From assembly GCF_013376045.1 (NCBI RefSeq), contig NZ_JABMJG010000002.1, positions 434,001-498,000 on the forward strand: a DNA stretch of 64,000 bases, written 5' to 3'. This stretch comes from Variovorax sp. SG517. GTDB taxonomy: Bacteria; Pseudomonadota; Gammaproteobacteria; Burkholderiales; Burkholderiaceae_C. Below the pieces are notes generated by a model that worked only from the letters and a program-made list of their open reading frames with translations, ran no database searches and had not been told where the DNA came from. The stretch's first letter is position 1, and each line of letters opens with the position of its first letter. Of this stretch, positions 1 to 7,745 are shown one piece after another. The translations under genes and the position numbers were made by a program.

Positions 1-273
1 GCGCGAGCCAATGCCCCGGAGGCCGATTTCGTCATCACGCTGGACGCCGGCACCGAACTGCGCCAGCCGCGCTGGCCGGGCCAGCCCGATGCGGCGCTTT
101 GGGAATACCCCGACGCGGCCGGCGGGGCCGATCCCGACAAGGTCATGCATGACGCGGTACAGACGCTGTTCTCGCTGCGCCGCAGGCTCGAACTGCTGGT
201 GAACCTGCCGATGCAGGGCGCGGACCGGTCGGCCCTGCGCTCCGACGTGCGGGACCTGGGCTATCTGCGCTGA
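1..273 (+). CDS. ArsC/low-MW phosphatase-like protein, C-terminal part
   Basis: The reading frame is open from the left edge and stops with TGA at 271-273, leaving about 90 C-terminal residues. The segment ADFVITLDAG, then the WPGQP and the ALWEYPDAA-type stretch, follow the pattern of the C-terminal half of low-molecular-weight phosphotyrosine phosphatase/arsenate reductase proteins, where the family usually has a DFVITVC...CPxWPGxP...HWGxPDP pattern. The usual cysteines and the HWG histidine of that segment are not present here, so this is probably a diverged paralogue and need not be an arsenate reductase. The catalytic N-terminal loop lies outside the window. It converges on the dodecin gene with only 25 bases between the stops. 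Confidence 0.55.
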   Translation, partial: ARANAPEADFVITLDAGTELRQPRWPGQPDAALWEYPDAAGGADPDKVMHDAVQTLFSLRRRLELLVNLPMQGADRSALRSDVRDLGYLR

Positions 274-298
274 GGGCATCGCGCCCGCGCCCGCCGGC

Positions 299-505
299 TC
301 ACTCCAGCGTGAAGCCGATCTTCAACGTCACCTGCCAGTGCGCCACCTTGCCGTCGACCACGTGCCCGCGCGTCTCGGTGACGTTGAACCACTGGATGTT
401 GCGCACCGTCTCGTGCGCCTTGGCGATGGCGGTCTTGACCGCGTCCTCGATGCCGGTGGGCGAGGAGCCGGTGAGTTCTAGCGTTTTGTAGACGTGGCTG
501 GACAT
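299..505 (-). CDS. dodecin
   Basis: This 68-residue protein matches dodecin over its full length: N-terminal VYKTLELTG, the SPTGIEDAV helix, the [10 protein letters not shown] strand with the Trp that stacks on bound flavin in the family, and a C-terminal WQVTLKIGF strand. Dodecins are flavin-storage proteins that assemble into hollow dodecamers and sequester FMN or riboflavin in the cytoplasm. The start at 505 has an AAGGAGA ribosome-binding site seven bases upstream. A longer open frame runs through the start, but the upstream part has no coding character. It appears to be a single-gene unit, with its own gap from the cytochrome gene upstream. Confidence 0.93.
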   Translation of the reverse strand: MSSHVYKTLELTGSSPTGIEDAVKTAIAKAHETVRNIQWFNVTETRGHVVDGKVAHWQVTLKIGFTLE

Positions 506-587
506 GGGTCGGTCTCCTTGGGGTTGATTGAAAAGATTGGGCGGGAGGCCCTGAAAAAACATCGTAGTCCTGTTGCACCGGGCCGTG

Positions 588-1748
588 TCAGTGGACGTAC
601 CCGCCCTTGACGAAGCGAACCGGCTCGGCGTCCATGCGGGCGATGAGGGCGCCCAGGCCATCCGCCGCCAGCGGCCGGACGCCGGACGATGGAGCCTGTT
701 CGGTGCGGCACAGCAGATCGTCGTCGCTCCACGCGCCTTTGCCAGGCTCGCCGCGTGCGCGCAGCCAGCCGTCGCGGTCCACGATGAACTGCGTGCCCGC
801 GAGCTGCGTGGTCGCGGCCACGAGCGAGAAGGCCGCCCATGCGGCGGGCGAGGCCGAGATGCAGTCGCCGGCGTGCCGTGCAGCTGCACCGGCATCCGGC
901 GCGAGGAACACGGTGACCAGGCGCGGGTCGTCGAGCGGCGGCGTGCCTTCGCCGGCAGCCACGATGCGTACGCGCTGCCCGCGCCAGCTGGCCAGCCTGC
1001 GCGGCGGCTTGCTGCCGCATTGCACGGCCACGTCGGGCGGCGCGATCGGCTGCGCCCACAGCCCGGCCGCGCGCAGGCTCTCGCCCGCGCCCTGGGCCTT
1101 CATGAAGTCGATGAGCGCCCAGGCGTCGGCGTCGCTCAGCGTGCCGCCGAAGCCGGGCATGGTCGTGCCGCCGCGCCGGTCGCGCATGCCGTTCAGCACA
1201 TGCCAGAGCAGGTCGCCGTCGGCGCGGCGCCACAGCAGCGGGCCCGAGAGGTTGGGCGGCCACACGGGCTGCGACGAAGCCAGCGGGCCTTGTCCGCGCC
1301 CGTCGGCGCCGTGGCAGGACGCGCACTGCGCCGCGAAGAGCACGCGCCCGCGCTCGATGCTCTCGGCCGTGAAGCCCGTGCGCGATGCCTGGAAGCTCGT
1401 CGGATAAGCCGGCACCAGCACCACGTTGGCTTCGGGCCAGGGCGTTGTCACCACCAGCAGCGCAGCCAGCACCACCAGCCACGCACGGCGACGGCGCCAG
1501 GCCGGGGCCAGCAGCAGCACCAGCAAAGCCGCCGCAAGCAGGACCACCGTGAGCCCGAGCCTTCGCGCCTGCCCGAGATCGATCAGCAGGTTCTCGCCCG
1601 AAAGCCGCCGCGCCCAAGGCCACGCCGGCTGGCCGTGCGCGTGCCCGGCCAGCCCCAGCGCGTCGAGCAGGCGCAGCAGCTGCAGTTGGGCGCCCTGCAG
1701 CAGGCCGATCAGCAGGTTGAGCCAACCGGCCTCGGGCAGATCGCTCAT
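588..1748 (-). CDS. membrane-anchored cytochrome c family protein
   Basis: The 386-residue product has two hydrophobic segments near residues 63-82 and 88-101, followed by a periplasmic class I cytochrome c domain with one CASCH haem site (C142, C145, H146). A likely axial methionine lies in the TTMPGFGG stretch near residue 197. The C-terminal 170 residues hold a thioredoxin-fold-like or SCO-like stretch ([21 protein letters not shown]) that could be redox or copper related, but it has no CxxC. It follows the ABC transporter ATPase gene after 8 bases on the same strand, so it is probably cotranscribed. An electron-transfer role at the inner membrane is inferred; the partner is unknown. Confidence 0.8.
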   Translation of the reverse strand: MSDLPEAGWLNLLIGLLQGAQLQLLRLLDALGLAGHAHGQPAWPWARRLSGENLLIDLGQARRLGLTVVLLAAALLVLLLAPAWRRRRAWLVVLAALLVVTTPWPEANVVLVPAYPTSFQASRTGFTAESIERGRVLFAAQCASCHGADGRGQGPLASSQPVWPPNLSGPLLWRRADGDLLWHVLNGMRDRRGGTTMPGFGGTLSDADAWALIDFMKAQGAGESLRAAGLWAQPIAPPDVAVQCGSKPPRRLASWRGQRVRIVAAGEGTPPLDDPRLVTVFLAPDAGAAARHAGDCISASPAAWAAFSLVAATTQLAGTQFIVDRDGWLRARGEPGKGAWSDDDLLCRTEQAPSSGVRPLAADGLGALIARMDAEPVRFVKGGYVH

Positions 1749-1756
1749 CTACCTCC

Positions 1757-2569
1757 TCACCACGTGGCGTCGAGGCCCAGGTGCTTGAGCGCCTCGTGCC
1801 GCAGCTCGGCCAGCTTCGGATCGCCGCGATGGCGCGGGTAGGGCAGGTCGACCACCAGCTCCGCCGCGATGCGCGCCGGTCGGTCGCTCAGCACGATCAC
1901 GCGGTTGGCGAGGAAGAGCGCCTCTTCCACGTCGTGCGTCACCAGCAGCGCCGAGAAGCCGGCGCGCTGCCAGAGGTTGACCAGCTCGCTCTGCATCGCG
2001 ATGCGCGTGAGCGAGTCGAGCTTGCCCAGCGGCTCGTCGAGCACCAGCAGCTGCGGGTCGTTGACCAGCGCGCGGGCCAGTGCCACGCGCTGCGCCATGC
2101 CGCCGGAAAGATGGTGCGGAAAGGCCTTCGCGAACTCGGTGAGGCCCACGAGCCTGAGTGCCTCGTCGACGCGGGCACGCTGCTCCTTCAGCACGCCGCG
2201 CGCCTGCAGGCCCAGCGCCACGTTGTCCCACACGCTGCGCCAGGGGTAGAGCGTCGGGTCCTGGAACACGACGATGCGCGACGGGTCGGGCCGGGTGATG
2301 GCCTCGCCGTTCTGCGTGATGGCACCTGTGGTCGCGGGCTCGAGCCCGGCCACCAGCCGCAGCAGGGTCGACTTGCCGCAGCCGCTGGGCCCCAGCAGCG
2401 CGACGAACTCGCCGGGGCGCACCTGCAGGTCGACACCGTCGAGCACCTGCAGCACGCCGCCGGACACCTCGAACCAGTGGCTGACGCCGCGTATGTCGAT
2501 GTGCGCGCCGGCGGCATCTGCCTTGGCGGCAGGCGCGGGCACGGGAGGAAGCACGGCGTTCGTCACCAT
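1757..2569 (-). CDS. ABC transporter ATP-binding protein (nitrate/sulfonate/taurine type)
   Basis: The 270-residue ATPase has Walker A GPSGCGKST near residues 60-68, a Q-loop in VVFQDPTLYPW near 101-110, the LSGGMAQR signature near 154-161, Walker B LLVLDEPLGKLDS near 174-186 and the H-loop THDVEEAL near 211-218. This combination (LYPW in the Q-loop, EPLGKLD after Walker B) is typical of the SsuB/TauB/NrtC family. The ATG at 2569 overlaps the 3' end of the permease gene by 7 bases, which indicates translational coupling. It energises import of the ligand bound by the upstream substrate-binding protein. Confidence 0.93.
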   Translation of the reverse strand: MVTNAVLPPVPAPAAKADAAGAHIDIRGVSHWFEVSGGVLQVLDGVDLQVRPGEFVALLGPSGCGKSTLLRLVAGLEPATTGAITQNGEAITRPDPSRIVVFQDPTLYPWRSVWDNVALGLQARGVLKEQRARVDEALRLVGLTEFAKAFPHHLSGGMAQRVALARALVNDPQLLVLDEPLGKLDSLTRIAMQSELVNLWQRAGFSALLVTHDVEEALFLANRVIVLSDRPARIAAELVVDLPYPRHRGDPKLAELRHEALKHLGLDATW

Positions 2570-3654
2570 TTCACGGTTCCTTTCTGCCAGGACAGCACGC
2601 GGTCGCGCACCTTGAAAAGCAGGGTGATGAGTCCGGAGCACAGCGCCGCCATCACGAGCAGCGCCGCGTACATGTTGGCGTAGGCCGCCCAGCCCTGGGC
2701 CCACTGCAGGTACCAGCCCAGCCCGGCCTTCACGCCCATCATCTCGGCGGTGATCAGCACCGAGAACGAGGCGCCCAGGCCCATGAAAAGGCCCACGAAC
2801 ACCTGCGGCAGCGCGGCCGGAATCGCCACGCGAAACACCAGGAAGCGCTCCGACGCGCCCAGCGTGCGCGCCACGTCGTAGTAGCTCTTGTGCACCGAGG
2901 CCACGCCCGACCAGGTGAGCACCGCCACCGGGAAGAAGGTGGCCAGCCCCACGAGGAACACGGCCGCCGAGTAGCTCGAAGGCGCGAAGAAGAAGGCCAG
3001 CGGCAGCAGTGCCGAGGCGGGCACCGGCCCCAGGAAGCGCAGCAGCGGATGCACCCAGTACCCCGCGATGCGCGACCACCCGATGGCAACGCCGGTGATG
3101 AAGCCGACCAGCGCGCCCAGCACGAAGCCGTTGGCCAGCAGGCGCAGCGAATGCACGGTGGAGAGACCCAGTCGCTGCCAGTCTTCGTGCACCACGTCGA
3201 TCAGGCTCTGCGGCGGCGCGAAGAAGGGCGAGGGCAGCACGCCGAGCTTGGCGGTGGAGATCTCCCACAGCGCCAGGCCCACGGCCAGCGCCACCAGCCA
3301 TTGCCCGGCCGGGCGCAACGTTTGCACCAGCCTGCCGGTACGGCTGCCCAGCAGCGCCACCGTGAAGAGCAGGGCGGCAACCACCAGCGTGGCAATGCCG
3401 AATTCGCGCGTGAAGGCCCAGTCGCTGAAGCCGACTTCCTTGTTCGGCCACAGCAGCGTGAGCAGGCCCAGCGCGACCCATGCGGCCGAGGCGAGAAGGC
3501 CCGTGGGCCAGATGCCTGCAGGGGCGGCGGGCCGCAGCGTTGCCGACTGCGTTGCGGCCGACGCCTTGGCTGCCCGGGGCGCGGTGGAGGCCGGCGCGTG
3601 CGTGCCGCCCTGCAATCCGAGCGGCGCGTCGAGGATCTGTTCGGCCGTGCTCAT
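2563..3654 (-). CDS. ABC transporter permease (SsuC/TauC/NrtB type)
   Basis: The 363-residue protein has an unusually long N-terminal part: a cytosolic Ala/Thr-rich tail of about 50 residues and two or three extra hydrophobic segments. The usual binding-protein-dependent permease domain follows, with the coupling-helix motif DVARTLGASERFLVFRVAIPAALP (in two parts: DVARTLGASE then FRVAIPAALPQVF). Standard SsuC-type permeases are about 250 residues, so the extra 100 residues look like an added membrane region. Its ATG at 3654 overlaps the stop of the binding-protein gene (ATGA). The substrate cannot be told from sequence alone; sulfonate, nitrate or a thiamine-precursor-like ligand are all possible. 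Confidence 0.92.
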   Translation of the reverse strand: MSTAEQILDAPLGLQGGTHAPASTAPRAAKASAATQSATLRPAAPAGIWPTGLLASAAWVALGLLTLLWPNKEVGFSDWAFTREFGIATLVVAALLFTVALLGSRTGRLVQTLRPAGQWLVALAVGLALWEISTAKLGVLPSPFFAPPQSLIDVVHEDWQRLGLSTVHSLRLLANGFVLGALVGFITGVAIGWSRIAGYWVHPLLRFLGPVPASALLPLAFFFAPSSYSAAVFLVGLATFFPVAVLTWSGVASVHKSYYDVARTLGASERFLVFRVAIPAALPQVFVGLFMGLGASFSVLITAEMMGVKAGLGWYLQWAQGWAAYANMYAALLVMAALCSGLITLLFKVRDRVLSWQKGTVKW

Positions 3655-4667
3655 GCCAGAACGTCCAGCGACACGTGGTTGGCGAAGCGGACCACGTCGG
3701 TGCTCTTCTTCAGGATGCCCGCGTTGCGGAAGTCGGTGGCGAAGGCCTCGACCTCGTTGCGCAGCGCCTTGCCGGCAGGGTGGTGCTTGTAGGTGAGCTC
3801 GGCCAGCAGCCTCTGCAGGTCTTCGAGCGGCACCTTGGGCGCGTACTTCGAATAGATCCTGCCGGCCTCGTTGGGGTTCTCGGCCACGTAGTCGGATGCC
3901 TGCGCCAGCGCGCGCACCACGGCCGCCGCGCGCGGCTTGTCGTTGCGCGCCAGCTCGCCGCGCGCGCCGACGATGCAGCACAGCCGCTCGGCGTATTCGC
4001 CCTTGGCGCTGTTGGCGATCTCGGTGAAGACGCCCGGGTTGCGCTTCTCGATCAGGAACACGTTCGGGTCGCCGTCGGCGATCGCGTGGATCTCGCCTTT
4101 CTTCACCGCCACGTCGAGCAGGTCTGCCGGGTAGACGCGCCAGTCGACATCCTTCTCGATGTCGATGCCTTTCTTGGCGAGGTGAATCGCGTAGAACTGC
4201 CTCGCCGGGCTGTTCTGGTCCGACACGCCGATGGTCTTGCCCTTCAGGCTCGCCAGGTCGGTGGTCACGCCCGACGCCTTGGCGCCCACCAGCCGCAGGC
4301 AGCCGCCGTGCACGCTGCCCACCACCTTCACGTCGAAACCTGCTTCCAGCGGCTTCACCCAGCGATGGATCAGGCCCACCCCCAGGTCGGCCTTGCCGGT
4401 GGCCAGCGCCTCCAGCATCTGGTCGGACGAGCCGGCCCAGTTGAGCAGCTCGACGTCGAGCCCGTTCTTCTCGAAGAAGCCTCGCTCCAACGCCACCGGC
4501 ACCGGCGCGAGGCAGAAGCCCGCCTGGCTCCACGCGAAGGTCAGCTTGCGCGGCTGGGACCAGGCCGAGGAGCCGAGCATGCCCGCGGAGCCCACCAGGG
4601 CGGCTGCCGCTCCGGCCTGCAGCACGCTGCGGCGCGAGGGCGGTAAGTGATCGAGGGGAACGGTCAT
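3651..4667 (-). CDS. ABC transporter substrate-binding protein (NrtA/SsuA/NMT1 type), Tat-like signal
   Basis: The 338-residue protein begins with an SRRSVLQAG twin-arginine-like motif and a hydrophobic Ala/Gly segment ending near SAWSQ, so it is probably exported folded to the periplasm. The mature part starts with KLTFAWSQAGFCLAPVPVALERGFFEKNGLDVELL, written here in pieces: KLTFAWSQAGF, then ERGFFEKNGLDVELL. This is the pattern of SsuA/NrtA/THI5-like binding proteins; the LKGKTIGVSDQNSP hinge follows near residue 180. It is the first gene of the transporter operon. The ligand is unknown. The cytochrome c gene at the far end of the operon hints at a redox-related substrate, but that is only inference. 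Confidence 0.9.
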   Translation of the reverse strand: MTVPLDHLPPSRRSVLQAGAAAALVGSAGMLGSSAWSQPRKLTFAWSQAGFCLAPVPVALERGFFEKNGLDVELLNWAGSSDQMLEALATGKADLGVGLIHRWVKPLEAGFDVKVVGSVHGGCLRLVGAKASGVTTDLASLKGKTIGVSDQNSPARQFYAIHLAKKGIDIEKDVDWRVYPADLLDVAVKKGEIHAIADGDPNVFLIEKRNPGVFTEIANSAKGEYAERLCCIVGARGELARNDKPRAAAVVRALAQASDYVAENPNEAGRIYSKYAPKVPLEDLQRLLAELTYKHHPAGKALRNEVEAFATDFRNAGILKKSTDVVRFANHVSLDVLA

Positions 4668-4762
4668 CGCAGGCTTCTCCACCGGAAATTTGGAAGCTGC
4701 GAGTGTTGGCGCACGACGCGCGCGCGGCCAACGAATGAATGTGGCTATGGATATGCGCCGAG

Positions 4763-5737
4763 CTACTTTCCCCTGGTTCCTTTTATTCCCTTTACCCCCT
4801 TTACTCCCTTGGGGCCTTTCACGCCCATGGTGCTGAAGCCCTCGACGAGAAACTCGACCACGGCCTGCACGCGCGCCGTGCGGCCCTTGCGGCTGGGCAC
4901 CAGCAGCGTGACCGGGGCGCCGTCGAACTGCCAGTCGGCCAGCACGCGCACCAGCGTGCCGCGCGCCACGGCGTCGGCCGCGTCCCATTCGGAGCGCAGC
5001 ACCAGGCCCAGGCCCTGCTCGGCCCACTGGCGGGCCACGCCGCCGTCGTTGGTCACGTAGGCGGGCGATATGCGCAGGGTTTCCCGGCGGGCCTTGGCGG
5101 AGGCCGCGGGGCCGGCCGGGCGCAGGTGCCACAGCGTCACGTCCTCGTCGTTCTCGCGGATGCAGATGCAGTCGTGCTGCATCACGTCGCGCGGCACGCG
5201 GGGGGCGCCGCGCTGGCGCAGGTAATCGGGGCTGGCGCACAGCCAGCGCTCGTTGGCGCTCAGCGTGCGCGCCACCCAGGAAGAGTCGCGCACCGTGCCG
5301 ATGTGGATCACCGCGTCGGCGTCGTGCCGGTCGGGCCATGGGGTCTCGCGCAGGTCGAGCTGCACGCCCAGCCCCGGGTGCAGCCTTGCGAAGCGCGCCA
5401 GCATCGGCGCGATGTACTGCCGGCCGAAGCCGAAGGGCGCGGCAATGCGCAGCGTGCCGGTGAGGCGCCGGTCGTCGCGCTGCATCGACTCGCGCAGCCC
5501 CTCGATCTGCGCGAGCAGCGCGGCCGCCTCGCGCGCGAAGCGTTCGCCCTCGGGCGTGAGGCTCAGCTTGCGCGCGGTGCGGGTGGCGAGCGACAGGCCC
5601 AGCGCGGCTTCGAGCTTGCGCAGCCGCATCGAGAGCGCGGGCGGCGTCACGTCGAGCGCCCGCGCCGCCGCGCTCAGCGAAGGCTCGCGCAGCAGGGCGG
5701 CGGCCAGTTGCATGTCTTCGATCTGGATCGTCGTCAT
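4763..5737 (-). CDS. LysR-family transcriptional regulator
   Basis: The 324-residue protein has the N-terminal winged helix-turn-helix of LysR regulators at residues 1-60 (LAAALLREPSLSAAARALDVTPPALSMRLRKLEAALG, abbreviated here as LSAAARALDVTPPALS). A substrate-binding-like effector domain of about 200 residues follows. The ATG at 5737 is divergent from the HAD hydrolase gene, and a 9-bp inverted repeat lies in the shared 72-base gap, so regulation of that pair is the likely job. The last 18 residues are a run of Lys-Gly-X units encoded by a 9-base tandem repeat and are absent from ordinary LysR proteins. They were probably gained by repeat expansion near the stop codon. Confidence 0.92.
   Translation of the reverse strand: MTTIQIEDMQLAAALLREPSLSAAARALDVTPPALSMRLRKLEAALGLSLATRTARKLSLTPEGERFAREAAALLAQIEGLRESMQRDDRRLTGTLRIAAPFGFGRQYIAPMLARFARLHPGLGVQLDLRETPWPDRHDADAVIHIGTVRDSSWVARTLSANERWLCASPDYLRQRGAPRVPRDVMQHDCICIRENDEDVTLWHLRPAGPAASAKARRETLRISPAYVTNDGGVARQWAEQGLGLVLRSEWDAADAVARGTLVRVLADWQFDGAPVTLLVPSRKGRTARVQAVVEFLVEGFSTMGVKGPKGVKGVKGIKGTRGK
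4778..4822. repeat. 9-base tandem repeat encoding (K-G-X)n in the LysR C-terminus
   Basis: Five 9-base units of the form (t/c/g)cc-(c/t)tt-NNN lie end to end. On the minus strand each unit reads Gly-Lys-(Ile/Val/Val/Pro/Val) within the LysR frame, giving a basic tail just before the stop. The unit length is a multiple of three, so changes in copy number would keep the frame and alter only the tail length. Confidence 0.85.
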
Positions 5738-5740
5738 TAA

Positions 5741-5780
5741 CTTGTGCTTAACGATTGATGACGCCGCATTGAAGCACAAG
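5741..5780. promoter_or_regulatory. inverted repeat in the LysR/HAD divergent promoter region
   Basis: CTTGTGCTT at 5741-5749 and AAGCACAAG at 5772-5780 are perfect 9-bp inverted arms separated by 22 bases. They occupy the gap between the LysR start (5737) and the HAD start (5810). LysR regulators commonly bind dyad sequences between themselves and a divergent target, so this is the best candidate operator. Protein binding is inferred, not shown by the sequence. Confidence 0.55.
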
Positions 5781-5809
5781 CATGGCTTCGGCACGTACAG
5801 TCGCAGTCC

Positions 5810-6457
5810 ATGCAACCCCACCCGAACGCCTATCCGCGCGCCGTGCTGTTCGACCTGCTCACCGCGCTGCTCGACTCCTGGACCGTCTGGAACTCCGCCG
5901 CCGGCTCCGAGCAGAAAGGCCGCGCCTGGCGCGCCGAATACCTGCGCCTCACCTACGGCTGCGGCGCCTACGTGCCCTACGAACAGCTGGTGAAAGAAGC
6001 GGCGCGCAACACCGGCATGGACGATTCCGCCCCCGATGCGCTCGAGGCGCAATGGGACACGCTGTCCGCGTGGAGCGGCGCCCGCGAACTGCTGCTCGCG
6101 CTGAAGCCGCACTGCCGCCACGCCGTGGTCACCAACTGCTCCAGCCGCCTCGGCCATCGCGCCGCGGCCCGGCTGGGCATCGACTGGGACGTGGTCGTCA
6201 CCTCCGAGGAGGCCGGCTTCTACAAGCCCGACCCGCGCCCCTACCGCCTGGCGCTCGACCGGCTGGGCGTGCAGGCGCAAGACGCGGCCTTCGTCGCCGG
6301 CTCGGGCTACGACATGTTCGGCACCTCGGCGCTCGGGCTGCGAACCTTCTGGCACAACCGCGTCGGCCTGGGGCTGCCGCAGGGCGCGCCATCGCCCGAA
6401 CTGCAGGCGCCGACGCTCGAACCCGCGCTGCCATGGCTGCAATCCTTCGGCAAATGA
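5810..6457 (+). CDS. HAD-superfamily hydrolase, 2-haloacid dehalogenase type
   Basis: The 215-residue protein has HAD motif I in AVLFDLLTALLDSW near residues 11-24 (nucleophile Asp15; the position of the second Asp is Leu, as expected for dehalogenases rather than phosphatases). Motif II is VVTNCSS near residue 105, the motif III lysine is in FYKPDPRPY near residue 140, and motif IV is VAGSGYDMFGTSALGL near residue 163. It probably hydrolyses a small C-X or phosphoester substrate in the cytoplasm. It is the first gene after the divergent LysR regulator, and the PLP enzyme gene begins 10 bases after its stop, so the two are likely one operon. Confidence 0.85.
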   Translation: MQPHPNAYPRAVLFDLLTALLDSWTVWNSAAGSEQKGRAWRAEYLRLTYGCGAYVPYEQLVKEAARNTGMDDSAPDALEAQWDTLSAWSGARELLLALKPHCRHAVVTNCSSRLGHRAAARLGIDWDVVVTSEEAGFYKPDPRPYRLALDRLGVQAQDAAFVAGSGYDMFGTSALGLRTFWHNRVGLGLPQGAPSPELQAPTLEPALPWLQSFGK

Positions 6458-6467
6458 AAGTCCGCCC

Positions 6468-7604
6468 ATGAACCACACCCTCGCCACCATCGACACCCCC
6501 GCGGCCCTGATCGAACGCACCCGCATGCAGCGCAACATCGGGCGCATGCAGCGGCACATGAACGAACTCGGCGTGCGCTTCCGCCCGCACGTGAAGACCA
6601 GCAAGTGCATCGAAGTTGCCAAGGCGCAGCGCGAGGCGGGCGCCCGGGGCATCACCGTCTCGACGCTGAAGGAAGCCGAGCAGTTCTTCGCCGAAGGCTT
6701 CACCGACATCCTCTACGCCGTCGGCATGGCGCCGCACCGGCTGCCGCACGCGCTGGAACTGCGCCGGCGCGGCTGCGCGCTCGGCATCCTCACGGACAGC
6801 GTCGAATCGGCGCGCGCCATCGCCGCATTCGGCCGCGCGAACAAGGAGGCGTTCGACGTGCTGATCGAGGTCGATACCGACGGCCACCGCAGCGGCATCC
6901 GGCCCGAGGAAGACAGCCTGCTCGAAGTGGCACGCGCGCTGCACGAAGGGGGCATGCGCCTGGGCGGCGTGATGACGCATGCCGGCTCCAGCTACGAGCT
7001 CGACACCCCCGAAGCCCTGCGCGCCATGGCCGAGCAGGAGCGCTCGGGCTGCGTACGCGCCGCGCAGCGGCTGCGCGAGGCGGGCCTGCCGTGCCCCGTG
7101 GTCAGCGTGGGCTCCACGCCCACTGCGCTGATGGCCGGGGCGCTGGAGGGCGTCACCGAAGTGCGCGCGGGCGTTTACGTGTTCTTCGACCTCGTGATGC
7201 GCAACATCGGCGTGTGCACGGAAGACGACATTGCCCTGAGCGTGCTCACCACGGTCATCGGCCACCAGGCGGAGAAGGGCTGGGCCATCATCGACGCGGG
7301 CTGGATGGCGATGAGCCGTGACAGGGGCACGCACAAGCAGAAGCGCGACTTCGGCTACGGACAGGTCTGCGACCTCGACGGCCGGGTGCTCGGCGGCTAT
7401 GTGCTCGGCGGTGCGAACCAGGAGCACGGCATCGTCTCGCGCGAAGGCGAGCCCGACACGGGCATCGTGGCGCGCTTTCCCGTCGGCACGCGGCTGCGAA
7501 TCCTGCCGAACCACGCCTGTGCGACGGGCGCGCAGTTTCCCGAATACCAGGCGTTGTCGGAAGAGGGCGAGCTGCAGACCTGGAGCCGTTTCCACGGCTG
7601 GTGA
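6468..7604 (+). CDS. DSD1-family PLP enzyme (D-threonine aldolase / D-serine dehydratase-like)
   Basis: The 378-residue protein has the alanine-racemase-type N-terminal barrel, with the PLP lysine in RPHVKTSK near residue 44. The C-terminal domain carries LPNHACAT near residue 347, where a His and a Cys bind the metal in eukaryotic-type D-serine dehydratases and D-threonine aldolases. Typical members are 370-390 residues. The enzyme probably cleaves or dehydrates a beta-hydroxy D-amino acid using PLP and a divalent metal. It lies 10 bases after the HAD gene under the presumed control of the divergent LysR protein. The exact substrate (D-Thr, D-Ser, 3-hydroxy-aspartate) is not decidable from sequence. 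Confidence 0.88.
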   Translation: MNHTLATIDTPAALIERTRMQRNIGRMQRHMNELGVRFRPHVKTSKCIEVAKAQREAGARGITVSTLKEAEQFFAEGFTDILYAVGMAPHRLPHALELRRRGCALGILTDSVESARAIAAFGRANKEAFDVLIEVDTDGHRSGIRPEEDSLLEVARALHEGGMRLGGVMTHAGSSYELDTPEALRAMAEQERSGCVRAAQRLREAGLPCPVVSVGSTPTALMAGALEGVTEVRAGVYVFFDLVMRNIGVCTEDDIALSVLTTVIGHQAEKGWAIIDAGWMAMSRDRGTHKQKRDFGYGQVCDLDGRVLGGYVLGGANQEHGIVSREGEPDTGIVARFPVGTRLRILPNHACATGAQFPEYQALSEEGELQTWSRFHGW

Positions 7605-7687
7605 AGCCCCATCGCGCAGGCACTTCGCGGTCAGGTTCGGTTCAGAACGCCGGCCTAGATTTACCCTCTTAGTAGTACTTTTGTTCG

Positions 7688-7701
7688 CGGGACTAGTCCC
7701 G
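7688..7701. promoter_or_regulatory. 14-bp perfect palindrome upstream of the JmjC-like gene
   Basis: CGGGACTAGTCCCG is a perfect palindrome in the 141-base gap before the ATG at 7746, just after an AT-rich stretch (about 7660-7685) that could hold a promoter. It could be an operator for a dimeric regulator or a short hairpin in the leader of the JmjC-like transcript. No binding protein can be named. Confidence 0.35.
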
Positions 7702-7745
7702 ACCCTCGCGCCGGAGCTGGTCCGAAAAGCGATCAGGAGGGTGCC

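Noticed and set aside
573..1841. A 422-codon plus-strand open frame opposite the cytochrome c gene
   Set aside because: The minus frame carries a CxxCH haem site and membrane segments; the plus frame is Arg/Gln/His-rich without motifs.
4778..4822. Lys-Gly-X repeat as a collagen-like or secreted repeat protein
   Set aside because: It is only 15 residues long, lies at the end of a cytoplasmic LysR regulator and lacks the proline content and length of collagen-like proteins.
4739..5740. A 333-codon plus-strand open frame opposite the LysR gene
   Set aside because: The LysR frame has a clean helix-turn-helix and effector domain; the opposite frame is low-complexity.
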